This document shows positions 18,159 through 26,752 of a stretch of 64,000 bases of DNA, one piece after another. Both the position numbers and the translations under genes were made by a program. The stretch is from Secundilactobacillus mixtipabuli (GTDB taxonomy: Bacteria > Bacillota > Bacilli > Lactobacillales > Lactobacillaceae). The notes under the pieces are model-generated. The model did no database searches and was not told where the DNA came from. It saw only the letters and a list, made by a program, of their open reading frames with translations. The stretch is taken from positions 124,001 to 188,000 of the forward strand of contig NZ_BCMF01000005.1 in NCBI RefSeq assembly GCF_002217925.1, in the 5' to 3' direction. The stretch's first letter is position 1. Every line of letters starts with the position of its first letter.

Positions 18159-19187
18159 ATGGTAAAAGTAGGTATTAATGGTTTTGGTCGGATCGGCCGC
18201 TTGGTATTACGTCGGGTCCTCGAGTTAAATGACCCCGATATTGAAGTCACTGCAATCAACGATTTAACAACCCCGTCGATGCTGGCCTATTTATTTAAGT
18301 ATGATACGACTCATGGTACGGTACCTTATAACGTCTCAGCAACTGACGATTCACTCATTATTGACGGCAAGACCTTCCGCGTTTACGCAGAACGTGATGC
18401 CAAAAACATTCCTTGGGTAAACGAAAATGGCGTGGAACTGGTCCTTGAATGTACCGGCTTTTACACCTCTAAGGAAAAGTCCCAGGCCCACTTGGACGCC
18501 GGCGTTAAGAAGGTTTTAATCTCAGCTCCGGCTGGCCCAATCAAGACCATCGTCTACAACGTAAACGAAGAAACTATCACGCCCGCAGACACCATCATCT
18601 CTGCTGGTTCCTGCACCACCAACGCGTTAGCACCAATGGCTTACGCCCTGAACAAGGAGTTTGGCTTGGAAGTCGGCACCATGACCGTGATCCACGCCTT
18701 CACGAGTTCACAAATGATTTTGGATGGCCCTAAAGGCAGTAAACTACGCCCTAACCGGACCGCCTCCGCCAACACGATTCCACATTCCACTGGAGCAGCT
18801 AAAGCCATTGGACTGGTGATTCCAGAAATTGACGGTCACCTGCAGGGGCATGCCCAACGGGTGGCAGTCATTGACGGCTCCGTCTGCGAATTAGTGTCAG
18901 TGTTGGCCACGGAAAACGTCACGGCTGATCAAGTCAACGCTGCCATCAAACCTTACACTGATGATAACCCTTCGTTTGGCTGGAACGAAGACAGCATCGT
19001 TTCCTCTGACATCATCGGCGACACTCACGGGGGCGTTTTCGATCCAACCCTGACTGAAGTGACCTCTAACGGCAAATATCAAGTCATCAAAACCGCTACA
19101 TGGTTCGATAACGAATACGGCTTTGTTTCCAACATGGTTCGGACCGCTAAAGCCTTTGCTGATGCACAGAAATTCGCGGACGCTTAA
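18159..19187 (+). CDS. gap: Glyceraldehyde-3-phosphate dehydrogenase
   Basis: A 342-aa GAPDH from the ATG behind AAGGAGGA (the frame extends to 18123 without a suitable site). It has the Rossmann start [14 protein letters not shown], Asp35 (favouring NAD), the catalytic Cys152 in SCTTN and His179 in HAFTSSQ, and WFDNEYGF near the end. It oxidises glyceraldehyde-3-phosphate to 1,3-bisphosphoglycerate. It is not in the cggR-gap-pgk-tpi operon common in lactobacilli, and segments such as [20 protein letters not shown] look divergent, so it may be a second copy or a relocated gene. Confidence 0.94.
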   Translation: MVKVGINGFGRIGRLVLRRVLELNDPDIEVTAINDLTTPSMLAYLFKYDTTHGTVPYNVSATDDSLIIDGKTFRVYAERDAKNIPWVNENGVELVLECTGFYTSKEKSQAHLDAGVKKVLISAPAGPIKTIVYNVNEETITPADTIISAGSCTTNALAPMAYALNKEFGLEVGTMTVIHAFTSSQMILDGPKGSKLRPNRTASANTIPHSTGAAKAIGLVIPEIDGHLQGHAQRVAVIDGSVCELVSVLATENVTADQVNAAIKPYTDDNPSFGWNEDSIVSSDIIGDTHGGVFDPTLTEVTSNGKYQVIKTATWFDNEYGFVSNMVRTAKAFADAQKFADA

Positions 19188-19213
19188 GCATTGCTGACAT
19201 TTCAATAAATGAT

Positions 19214-19252
19214 AAAAACCGCCATCCTGACTTTTCGGGATGGCGGTTATTT
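19214..19252. terminator. Bidirectional terminator between gap and the lipoprotein gene
   Basis: Stem AACCGCCATCC/GGATGGCGGTT flanked by A and T runs, between two convergent genes. Confidence 0.88.
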
Positions 19253-19253
19253 G

Positions 19254-20060
19254 TTAGTTCACACCGTGGATATCGGGCGTATCAAAATTGGCCATTGCCT
19301 TTGCATTGCTGGTCTTAGTGACAAGCGCGTCTGGCGAACCATAGTAACCGATGTACTGAGTTCCCTGGACCTTAACCGGTTTAGGCATCAGGCTTTGAAC
19401 AGTTAACCGGATTTGATAGCGGTTGGGAACCTGCTTGACAGTACCAGTAGTTGCCGTCCCAAACTGCCACTTTTGAACCCTTAGGTGAATAACCTCGCTG
19501 GTGACCTGCTTACCGCTCTTGTTCTTGCCAACTTTAGCGGTAACCGGGTAAGCCTTCGTGACTTTGAAGGGATGCTGACCAGTTGTCTGACTGAATTCAG
19601 CAGCCATTTTTTGATCCAGTTGAGCCTGTGAATTGGCCTGTTTGATGCCCTTTTTATAAGTATATTGATCTGAGTTCTTCTGGTTGGCTTTATCCGTTTT
19701 TAGCTGACCCAGGTAATTACTTTTCTGACGAGCTACTGTGCGGGCGTATACTTGGCGTTCATTTTGCTTAGCCAGCGTGATGGCCTGACTGACCGTTTGA
19801 TGGCTCAGTTGCGTTAACCGTAGACCGTTCACTTGATAGTCCGCCACGTGACTCTTTTGCTGAACCAAGACGTCACGGACTTGACTATTAACTTGCGGTG
19901 TTGGGGTATTAAGCCGGTACCAGACCTGCTGTTTTTGATCTTGAGCGGTGGTGACAAACGCCACTTTACTGGCTTTAGCAGCATCCGTGGCATGGCCGCA
20001 ACCCGCCAAACTGATCAGGGTAAGACTAGCTAAAACAACGTCAAACAATCGTTTTTTCAT
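19254..20060 (-). CDS. Putative lipoprotein of unknown function
   Basis: A 268-aa protein with a type II signal peptide: KKR head, hydrophobic core and lipobox LAGC, cysteine about residue 21. It should be lipid-anchored outside the membrane. The mature part is rich in Gln, Lys and Thr, with a helical middle and a C-terminal segment of alternating beta character. I do not recognise a family. The gene is convergent with gap and shares its terminator. Confidence 0.8.
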   Translation of the reverse strand: MKKRLFDVVLASLTLISLAGCGHATDAAKASKVAFVTTAQDQKQQVWYRLNTPTPQVNSQVRDVLVQQKSHVADYQVNGLRLTQLSHQTVSQAITLAKQNERQVYARTVARQKSNYLGQLKTDKANQKNSDQYTYKKGIKQANSQAQLDQKMAAEFSQTTGQHPFKVTKAYPVTAKVGKNKSGKQVTSEVIHLRVQKWQFGTATTGTVKQVPNRYQIRLTVQSLMPKPVKVQGTQYIGYYGSPDALVTKTSNAKAMANFDTPDIHGVN

Positions 20061-20238
20061 GGTAAATGACTCCTCTAACTTAACAATCTATTTCTAGCTT
20101 ACAATCGCCGTTTTGGAAATGCAATCCCCTGTTATTCCTGTATCTGCTGGCTTATATGAACTAATTTGCCAATATAGCGGTTACATCTCGATTGCGCCTT
20201 TCATTCACAATTTAATTCGTATAAGATAAATAAGTGGT

Positions 20239-20244
20239 TATGAT
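20239..20244 (+). promoter_or_regulatory. Possible -10 box for the MFS gene
   Basis: TATGAT preceded at 17 bp by TTCGTA. The match is moderate. The 20061-20313 gap otherwise shows only AT-rich sequence. Confidence 0.35.
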
Positions 20245-20313
20245 ATGACTGAACGCAACTTATATATCTGAATGACGACAGACTAAAAAAAATTAATGAA
20301 AGAAGGCTCTTCA

Positions 20314-21816
20314 GTGTCAAAACGAAACATCTTCATTGTGACTTGTGCGTTATTACTTTCGAATGCCATGAGTGGTCTTGATAACACCATTATTAATACC
20401 GCATTACCCGCTATTATTTCGGACCTCCATGGGATTGAGTTAATGGGTTGGATCGTCGCCGTATTCCTGTTGGGAACGGCCGTCAGCACCCCGTTATGGA
20501 GCAAATTGGGCGAGCATATTGGCAACAAACAGGCTTACCAGTTAGCCGCCCTCTTTTTTGTTCTCGGTTCTTTTTTGCAAGGAATCTCGCCGAACATCGT
20601 TTTTCTGATCATCACGAGAACCATTGCCGGTATTGGAAATGGTGGCGTGGTCTCGCTGCCCTATATCATTTATGCACACCTTTACGAGAATCCCCGTAAA
20701 CGGATGAAAGTGCTGGGCTTCGTGTCCGCCAGTTACAGTATGGCGACCATCGTCGGTCCGTTAGTTGGGGGCTACATTGTCGATGCCTTCAGCTGGCACT
20801 GGGTGTTCCTCGTCAACGTTCCCGTTGGCTTGGCATCAGCCATTCTGGTTCAGATCTACTACAAGTCTAATCCCAAGTACCGGGTGGACAGTGCGGTGGA
20901 CTACGTGGGTGCCAGCCTCATGACAGTGGGACTGATCGCGTTATTAGCTGGAATTGAAATGATTGGGACTGTTAATTCAGTCATTGTGACGGTCTTAATC
21001 GTCTTTGCCGTCATTTGCCTTGGCGTGCTCTTTCACATTGAAGGCCACGTGGAAGACCCCATCATTCCTCGCCGGTTGTTTAAGAACCGGCCGCTCATGA
21101 TTGACTTCGCGTTATTCATGATCATCTGGGCAGCCTTCTTAGGCTTCCTGATTTATAGTCCCATGTGGGCTCAAGCACTGTTAGGAACCAGCGCCTTGAT
21201 TGGTGGTGCCACTCAGATTCCCAGTTCCGTCACCGACATTATCGGTTCAACTCAAGTTTCAACCATGCGCCGTTTCTTACGGCCGCAAAAAGTTGTGGCG
21301 CTGGGTATTTTGACCCTGATCATTGCCTTTCTTTTGATGGTGGTCATGGGCGTCAAAGCGCCGTACTGGCTGCTGTTAGTAGCTGGTGCGTTTGAAGGCT
21401 TCGGTAACGGTGCCTGCTTTAATGAGCTGCAGGTCAAGGTCCAAGAAGATGCCGAAGCACAGGATGTCCCAGTTGCCACGTCATTTAGCTTCCTGGCACG
21501 AATGCTCAGTCAAACCTTCATGGCGTCAATCTTCGGGATCATCATGAACCACGCCCTGCGCCGCGGTGTGGGTACTTCTGGTGGTCAAATTACGATGAAA
21601 ATGATGAATAAACTCAGTGACGCGCAAAGCGTGAATGATTTACCCGCCAAGTTAATTCCTCAGATGCGCGTCATTTTGCACAGTGGCCTGCATAACATTA
21701 TGCTGGTTTCACTGATACTGATGCTCATTGCTGGTGGCATCAACCTTTGGGCGCAACAGTTGGAAAAAACCAAGTATGCGAAACTAGCAGCAGCTAAGAG
21801 CAGCTCGGCTGCATAG
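20314..21816 (+). CDS. MFS drug-efflux transporter, DHA2 (EmrB/QacA) family
   Basis: About 500 aa with 14 hydrophobic segments. The first helix carries the DHA2 signature MSGLDNTIINTALPAI with its buried Asp, and loop 2-3 reads LWSKLGEHIGNKQAY. The motif-C region VGPLVGGYIVDAFSWHWVFLVNVPVG is typical. It should export hydrophobic or cationic compounds using the proton gradient. The frame opens at ATG 20296, but GTG 20314 with GAAGG upstream gives MSKRNIFIV and is preferred. A MarR regulator lies convergent downstream. The substrate is unknown. Confidence 0.9.
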   Translation: MSKRNIFIVTCALLLSNAMSGLDNTIINTALPAIISDLHGIELMGWIVAVFLLGTAVSTPLWSKLGEHIGNKQAYQLAALFFVLGSFLQGISPNIVFLIITRTIAGIGNGGVVSLPYIIYAHLYENPRKRMKVLGFVSASYSMATIVGPLVGGYIVDAFSWHWVFLVNVPVGLASAILVQIYYKSNPKYRVDSAVDYVGASLMTVGLIALLAGIEMIGTVNSVIVTVLIVFAVICLGVLFHIEGHVEDPIIPRRLFKNRPLMIDFALFMIIWAAFLGFLIYSPMWAQALLGTSALIGGATQIPSSVTDIIGSTQVSTMRRFLRPQKVVALGILTLIIAFLLMVVMGVKAPYWLLLVAGAFEGFGNGACFNELQVKVQEDAEAQDVPVATSFSFLARMLSQTFMASIFGIIMNHALRRGVGTSGGQITMKMMNKLSDAQSVNDLPAKLIPQMRVILHSGLHNIMLVSLILMLIAGGINLWAQQLEKTKYAKLAAAKSSSAA

Positions 21817-21830
21817 TGAATAGCGATTCA

Positions 21831-21865
21831 AAAAAGGGAACCCCATTAATTCGGGTTCCCTTTTT
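21831..21865. terminator. Bidirectional terminator between the MFS and MarR genes
   Basis: Stem AAAAAGGGAACCC/GGGTTCCCTTTTT with a 9-base loop, between convergent genes. Confidence 0.9.
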
Positions 21866-21868
21866 GAA

Positions 21869-22309
21869 CTAATTGTTTCTTTCAATCAACTCTCTCATGA
21901 TCAGCTGCAACGTTTCCGCAAAGGGCGCATCCGCATTCACGTGACTGCGATTGAACCGCTCTTGCCACCACTGATTCCGGATCTCGACGATTTTAGGAAC
22001 CACCTTACTGCCATCTGGCGTGATCTTGATCACGTTGGTCGTCCGATTATCCATCGATTGGGTCTGTGACACGAAGCCTAATTCTGATAACCGTTTAATT
22101 TCACGGGTGATCTGCCCTTTATTAATCACCAGCCGCTTGGCTAACTCGTTTTGGCTGTGCTCCCCTTGCTGCTCCAGCAAAAGTAATATGTATGCGTTGG
22201 TGACGTTTAATTTCAGCGTCTTATAAATTGGTTGTGTATCTCGTTGGAAAGCCCGGTGAATAATGGAAAAGCTCTGGGCCAAATCCCCTGGAAAAGTTTG
22301 TAAAGTCAC
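21869..22309 (-). CDS. MarR-family transcriptional regulator
   Basis: A 146-aa winged-helix protein: YILLLLEQQGEHSQNELAKRL, NKGQITREIKRLSELGFV and the wing QSMDNRTTNVIKITPDG are typical of MarR. It starts with GTG behind CAGGAGGG. It probably responds to a phenolic or drug-like ligand and may control the convergent DHA2 pump, but the arrangement is not divergent, so this link is only inferred from proximity. Confidence 0.9.
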   Translation of the reverse strand: MTLQTFPGDLAQSFSIIHRAFQRDTQPIYKTLKLNVTNAYILLLLEQQGEHSQNELAKRLVINKGQITREIKRLSELGFVSQTQSMDNRTTNVIKITPDGSKVVPKIVEIRNQWWQERFNRSHVNADAPFAETLQLIMRELIERNN

Positions 22310-22455
22310 AATTGTCCCTCCTGTAATTGATTTCTTTGATTCAATTATACCGTTAGCCAGCCTGAATTAAACATAAAGTTTAAAATACACTAAGTTCTTT
22401 CTCTAAAAGTTCATCTTGGCGTTAGCCTCGCTGTAAGTCTTTCAAGTTAATTTGC

Positions 22456-22484
22456 TTGACAATCTCTTGTAAATAGCTTAAATT
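22456..22484 (+). promoter_or_regulatory. Promoter of the dedicated ECF transporter operon
   Basis: Consensus TTGACA and TAAATT separated by exactly 17 bp. Transcription should begin near 22491, at the edge of a perfect inverted repeat in the leader. Confidence 0.8.
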
Positions 22485-22492
22485 GGTCAACA

Positions 22493-22557
22493 ATAAAATA
22501 AAAGTACAAAAGGCTTTTATTTTGATTTCATTTAAATTATTTTTACTTTTATTTTAT
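22493..22557 (+). repeat. Leader inverted repeat with two alternative pairings
   Basis: The arm at 22493-22506 (ATAAAATAAAAGTA) is perfectly complementary to 22544-22557. Ten bases of the same arm (22495-22504) can instead pair with 22514-22523. Both pairings are AT-only apart from one G-C. The two folds exclude each other, as in an attenuator or thermosensor-like leader, and they end 42 bp before the S-component ATG. Function is inferred only. Confidence 0.45.
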
Positions 22558-22599
22558 AGGCTTCATCATTTAATACTTTTTTATAAGAGGAGAGAGAAC

Positions 22600-23214
22600 A
22601 TGAAGGAAAATGGTATCGACACCAAAGCATCCCGCTTTAATATGTGGAAGCTGCATCTATCGGTGGCAACCGTGACCTTAATCCCAGCGGCCGTTGGGAT
22701 TAACTACGTGGCGAAGGCCTTTGCCGAAGGGTTGAAATTACCGCTGTGGTTAGGCTCGCTGGGAACTTATCTGGCAAGCATGCTGGCTGGCCCCACTGCC
22801 GGCGCGATCAGTGGCTTTATCAACAACATCATTTACGGGCTGACTTTATCACCCGTTTCAACCGTTTATTCAATCACCAGTATCGCTATTGGTATTGTGG
22901 TCGGGGTCTTATTCAACCGCGGCTGGTTCAGCAACGTTAAGCGGGTATTCGTTTCAGCAATTCTGATTGCACTGACTTCAGCAATTATTTCAACACCCCT
23001 CAACGTCATCTTCTGGGGTGGCCAAACTGGTATTCCTTGGGGCGACGCTTTGTTTGCGACAATGATCGGCAACCACATCAACATCTGGATTGCCTCATTC
23101 ACGGACGAATTTGTGCTGGATATTATGGACAAAGTGGTTGTTGCTTACCTCGCCTTCTTCATTTACCGTCAGTTGCCGCAACGGATGATCAACTACTTTA
23201 AGGACAACCAATAA
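22600..23214 (+). CDS. ECF transporter substrate-binding (S) component
   Basis: A 204-aa membrane protein with about six hydrophobic segments. GLKLPLWLGSLGTYLASMLAGP, AISGFINNIIYGLT, SIAIGIVVGVLFNRGWF and STPLNVIFWGGQTG resemble S components of the type often labelled CD3073-like, whose ligand I do not know to be established. It would bind a vitamin-like or small organic ligand and work with the T and A subunits encoded immediately downstream. The ATG at 22600 follows AAGAGGAGAG; the frame upstream of it covers the promoter and leader and is not coding. Its stop overlaps the T-component start by one base. Confidence 0.85.
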   Translation: MKENGIDTKASRFNMWKLHLSVATVTLIPAAVGINYVAKAFAEGLKLPLWLGSLGTYLASMLAGPTAGAISGFINNIIYGLTLSPVSTVYSITSIAIGIVVGVLFNRGWFSNVKRVFVSAILIALTSAIISTPLNVIFWGGQTGIPWGDALFATMIGNHINIWIASFTDEFVLDIMDKVVVAYLAFFIYRQLPQRMINYFKDNQ

Positions 23215-24005
23215 TGGATATTCGGGATGATAGCCTTCAAAAAATAGCTCGCAGGCACTGGTATAACTTTGTGGATCCCGTCACCAAACTGCTGTTGGCA
23301 CTGTTTTTAACCATGCTGTCGTTTGACTTTACGCCCCTCTACTTTGAAATCAGTCTGGTTTTATTCTCACTAACGCTATTACTCCTATCGCGGCTGTCTA
23401 AGGCCACCGTTAATGCGGTATCCTTTTGCCTGTTTCTAATCGTGACCATGGTTGTCATTCAGGGCCTATTTTATAGCCACAATGTTCATCCGCTGTTTTC
23501 GGTCATGACCATCACCTTCTACCGTGAAGGTTTTCTATATGCTGCTACAATGAGCGCAAGGATTCTGATCATCATCTTTGCCATTGGCTTTTTCATGGGC
23601 ACCACCACGGTGTCGGAAAACGCCAAATACCTGGAATCCATTGGTATGCCTTACAAGTTAGTTTACCTGCTCATGTCGGTTTGCTACATTCTGCCTCAAA
23701 TTCAGCAAAACTTGAGCAAAATTCAGTTTGTCGAACGGGCACGGGGCATCAATCCACAGAAAACGGTGATGCAAAAAGTGCGGTCTATCTTACCGATTCT
23801 GATTCCACTGATCATCAAGACTTTCGACCAGTCGATCAATCGGTCAATTACGCTGCAGTTACGGGGATTTGATCGGCCGGAGCGGACGTTGGCAACACCT
23901 AAGTATCCGTACTTTAAGGCCAAATTCAGTCACTATTTATTGAGTATCGTCATTCTGTTATTAATCGGGTGCAAGCTATGGCAAATAATCAGCAGATTTC
24001 TATAA
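23214..24005 (+). CDS. ECF transporter transmembrane (T) component
   Basis: A 263-aa EcfT-family protein with N-terminal and C-terminal membrane helices. It carries the two Ala-Arg-Gly type coupling motifs, ERARGI and LQLRGF, which touch the ATPases. A region PILIPLIIKTFDQSINRS precedes the second motif, as in other EcfT proteins. It links the S component to the two ATPases. The start overlaps the S gene by one base and its end overlaps the first ATPase gene. It is distinct from the housekeeping ecfT at 27562-28362. Confidence 0.9.
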   Translation: MDIRDDSLQKIARRHWYNFVDPVTKLLLALFLTMLSFDFTPLYFEISLVLFSLTLLLLSRLSKATVNAVSFCLFLIVTMVVIQGLFYSHNVHPLFSVMTITFYREGFLYAATMSARILIIIFAIGFFMGTTTVSENAKYLESIGMPYKLVYLLMSVCYILPQIQQNLSKIQFVERARGINPQKTVMQKVRSILPILIPLIIKTFDQSINRSITLQLRGFDRPERTLATPKYPYFKAKFSHYLLSIVILLLIGCKLWQIISRFL

Positions 24006-24820
24006 ATGATCTGAGTTTCACCTACCGGCATGATTCTAACGCGGTGTTACATCACATTTCCGCCACAGCACCGCTGAATAGCATTATCGGCATCATCGGT
24101 AATCATCACGCTGGTAAAACGACCCTGTGCCGGATTTTGGCTGGCATTATCCCCAATATGATGGCTGGCGACTTGTCCGGCGATGTTCAGCTTGGTCCAC
24201 TATCACCTACGCAAAACTGGCCTGCTCTCAATCAGCAGACCGGTTTTGTGCTGCAAGATCCTGCTAGTCAGTTAAGCGGCCTAGCAGACACTGTGGCCGA
24301 TGAGATAGCCTTTGATTTGTTAAATCATGGGGTGGCTAATACCGAAATCCAGCACCGAGTAACCGAGGTCGCCAGACAGTTGCAGTTAACAGGTCAGTTG
24401 CAACGGTCGCCTAACTCGCTGTCAGGTGGCCAATTACAACGGCTGGCGATTGCCACCGCCATTGTCACCAAACCAGCAATACTCATTTTAGACGACCCCA
24501 CCAGCGAGATGGACCCTCAAGGCCGTACCGAATTCTTCAACTGGCTGACGATCATTGAGAAAACGACTATTTTGATCGTCTCAAACGAAATTGATGACTT
24601 GTGCGAAATAGCAGACCGACTCTGGCTGCTAGTAGACGGCGAACTAGTCAATCAGGGTACGCCATTGGAAGTCATCAACCAGCTAAAGCCCGACTGGCAG
24701 ATTGGCACACCTCAAGTTTACCAGCTGGCCAGATCAATGAATTGGTCACTTGGCACTGATCTTTTTCCAGTAAACGTTAATCAACTAAGGGGGTGCCTGC
24801 ATGACCGCCATTCAACTTAA
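23978..24820 (+). CDS. ECF transporter ATPase with degenerate catalytic residues
   Basis: An ABC ATPase of 280 aa. It has Walker A GNHHAGKTT (41-49), Q-loop Gln93, and a perfect signature LSGGQ (148-152). However, after Walker B the catalytic Glu is Asp173 (ILDDPTS), and the switch His is Asn203 (IVSNE). It should therefore bind ATP but hydrolyse it poorly at its own site, while its intact signature completes the partner's site. ATG 23978 is preferred over GTG 23969. It overlaps the T gene by 28 bp and the next ATPase by 20 bp. Confidence 0.9.
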   Translation: MANNQQISINDLSFTYRHDSNAVLHHISATAPLNSIIGIIGNHHAGKTTLCRILAGIIPNMMAGDLSGDVQLGPLSPTQNWPALNQQTGFVLQDPASQLSGLADTVADEIAFDLLNHGVANTEIQHRVTEVARQLQLTGQLQRSPNSLSGGQLQRLAIATAIVTKPAILILDDPTSEMDPQGRTEFFNWLTIIEKTTILIVSNEIDDLCEIADRLWLLVDGELVNQGTPLEVINQLKPDWQIGTPQVYQLARSMNWSLGTDLFPVNVNQLRGCLHDRHST

Positions 24821-25604
24821 CGATGTCAGCTATCACTACCCAACGAGTGACTTTAAACTGACCATTGACCAACTAACGATGACGGCAAATTTAGTCGCCA
24901 TTGTCGGCCAAAACGGTGCGGGAAAGTCCACTCTGTTTAAACTACTCACCGGGCTGATGCAGCCGCAAACGGGCAACATTTTGATCAATCATCATGATCT
25001 CGCAGATTTATCACCAGCGGATCGATTAAAGACCATTGGCATTGTGTTTCAGGATCCCAGTTCACAGCTGTTTAACGCCACGGTAGAAAAAGAGGTTGCT
25101 TGGAGCCTGTCGCAAACTGAATCTGACGCTGCCGTCATTGCCGAAAAAGTGGCTCAGGTATTGGCGACAGTCGGCTTAACTGACATCAAAGACAAGAATC
25201 CCTTTGACCTCTCAATGCCGGAAAAGAAATTGCTTTCGATTGCGACTGTCCTAGCTGTGGATCCACAGATTTACCTCTTTGATGAACCGATGATCTCACT
25301 GGACTGGCCAAGTCAGCAGTTAGTCACGCGCCTAATGCAACAGCTGGCACGAGAGAAACACCAGGTGATTGCCATCACCCATGACATGGACTGGTTGGCA
25401 GCAACCTTTTCTAAGATAGCTGTCTTAAGCGACGGTGAAATTAAGTTTGAAGGCGCCCCCGCAGCCCTCTTTGGTCAGCCTGAGTTAGTGCACGCGGTTG
25501 GCCTGCTACCGCCAAGAATAATGTCGATTGTCAGTGACGTGTTAGGTGATTCAAGGGTCTATCTGACACCGGCGGATTATGTGGCGAAACACCAGACTCA
25601 CTAA
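24801..25604 (+). CDS. ECF transporter ATPase with degenerate signature motif
   Basis: An ABC ATPase of 267 aa. Walker A GQNGAGKST (36-44), Gln84, Walker B with catalytic Glu162 (LFDEP) and switch His194 (ITHDM) are all intact. The ABC signature is LSMPE (137-141) instead of LSGGQ. It is thus the mirror image of the preceding ATPase: its own ATP site is completed by the partner's good signature, whereas its bad signature faces the partner's weak site. The ATG follows TAAGGGGG. It closes the four-gene operon. Confidence 0.91.
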   Translation: MTAIQLNDVSYHYPTSDFKLTIDQLTMTANLVAIVGQNGAGKSTLFKLLTGLMQPQTGNILINHHDLADLSPADRLKTIGIVFQDPSSQLFNATVEKEVAWSLSQTESDAAVIAEKVAQVLATVGLTDIKDKNPFDLSMPEKKLLSIATVLAVDPQIYLFDEPMISLDWPSQQLVTRLMQQLAREKHQVIAITHDMDWLAATFSKIAVLSDGEIKFEGAPAALFGQPELVHAVGLLPPRIMSIVSDVLGDSRVYLTPADYVAKHQTH

Positions 25605-25645
25605 AAAAACGCAGTTCACAAGTTAACTTGTGAACTGCGTTTTTT
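25603..25645. terminator. Terminator of the dedicated ECF operon
   Basis: Perfect stem ACGCAGTTCACAAG/CTTGTGAACTGCGT with A run before and T run after; works in both directions. Confidence 0.9.
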
Positions 25646-25670
25646 AGATGCCGCATATTTCTGGACAACA

Positions 25671-25706
25671 AAAAAACACCTTTCCCTCCACATGGAAAAG
25701 GTGTTT
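25671..25706 (-). terminator. Terminator after rpsI
   Basis: Stem AACACCTTT/AAAGGTGTT extended by CC/GG pairs, followed on the minus strand by T residues, about 20 bp past the rpsI stop. Confidence 0.85.
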
Positions 25707-25728
25707 CGAACGTAATATAACGAGTATA

Positions 25729-26121
25729 TTAACGCTTTGAGAATTGAGCAGCCTTACGGGCCTTCTTGAGACCTGGCTTCTTACGTTCTTTCATACGTGC
25801 ATCACGAGTTAACAGACCTGCACGCTTAAGGGGACCACGAAAATCTGGGTCGACTTCGAGCAATGCACGGGCGATACCGTGACGAACGGCGCCAGCTTGA
25901 CCTGAGAAGCCGCCACCATTAACGTTTGCTAAAACATCGTAGTTACCTAGAGTTTCAGTAACGTTAAATGGTTGAACAACCACTTCACGTAAGTTAGCAA
26001 ATGGAATGTAATCTTCAATTGCTTTATCATTCATAACGATTTTACCAGTACCTGGTACTAAACGTACACGGGCAACTGAGTTTTTACGACGGCCAGTGCC
26101 GCGATATTGTACTTGAGCCAA
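25729..26121 (-). CDS. rpsI: 30S ribosomal protein S9
   Basis: 130 aa. The start [38 protein letters not shown] and the basic C-terminal tail ending KAAQFSKR, which reaches the P-site tRNA, are diagnostic of S9. It follows rplM after 13 bp with GGAGG before the ATG. Confidence 0.98.
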   Translation of the reverse strand: MAQVQYRGTGRRKNSVARVRLVPGTGKIVMNDKAIEDYIPFANLREVVVQPFNVTETLGNYDVLANVNGGGFSGQAGAVRHGIARALLEVDPDFRGPLKRAGLLTRDARMKERKKPGLKKARKAAQFSKR

Positions 26122-26134
26122 TATGATTTCCTCC

Positions 26135-26578
26135 TTAAATTAGGTTAGTAATGTCCAAAACTTCAGGCTTTTGAGCAGCATTGTCATGTTGGTCGCCAGC
26201 GTAAACGTGAAGCTTCAAGCCGATGTTGTGACCTAATGAAGTATGAGGAAGCATACCCTTGACAGAAGTTTCAATCAGCTTTTCTGGATCCTTTGCACGA
26301 AAATCACCAGCAGTGCGTTGCTTTAAACCGCCTGGGTGGTTCGTATGGTGGTAATAGATCTTCCGTGAAGCCTTCTTACCCGTTAAAGCAACCTTCGAAG
26401 CATTGATCACAATAACGTGATCACCAGTATCTACATTTGGGGTGAACGTTGGCTTATTCTTTCCACGTAAGATGTTTGCGACAGCTGAAGCAAGACGTCC
26501 CAATGGGATATCAGTTGCATCAACCACGTACCACTTGCGATCCACGTCACCTGGTTTAGCCATATATGTTGTACGCAC
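26135..26578 (-). CDS. rplM: 50S ribosomal protein L13
   Basis: 147 aa. [38 protein letters not shown] and the C-terminal [16 protein letters not shown] identify L13, an early-assembly 23S rRNA binder. It forms the usual pair with rpsI. The ATG has AGGAGG upstream. The 174-bp gap to truA may hold a promoter but none was clear. Confidence 0.98.
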   Translation of the reverse strand: MRTTYMAKPGDVDRKWYVVDATDIPLGRLASAVANILRGKNKPTFTPNVDTGDHVIVINASKVALTGKKASRKIYYHHTNHPGGLKQRTAGDFRAKDPEKLIETSVKGMLPHTSLGHNIGLKLHVYAGDQHDNAAQKPEVLDITNLI

Positions 26579-26752
26579 GATTAATTTCCTCCAATTTCAG
26601 TGTTTGTTTGACATCCGTTAACAAGTTTCCGGGGCTTATCGTGGGGCAAACAATACCAACTAACATAGTACAAATTTCTGTCCCCTAAGTCAAGGGTTTT
26701 CGGTATTTGTTTTCACTTCAGCCCCGACTGCGTTTGAAATGCCCCAGCCAGC

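Noticed and set aside
21869..22309. MarR gene as certain regulator of the DHA2 pump
   Set aside because: The genes are convergent and no operator was recognised before the pump; kept only as a possibility.
22483..22599. N-terminal extension of the ECF S component
   Set aside because: It would translate the promoter and AT-rich leader; the ATG at 22600 has a strong ribosome binding site and the family length fits.
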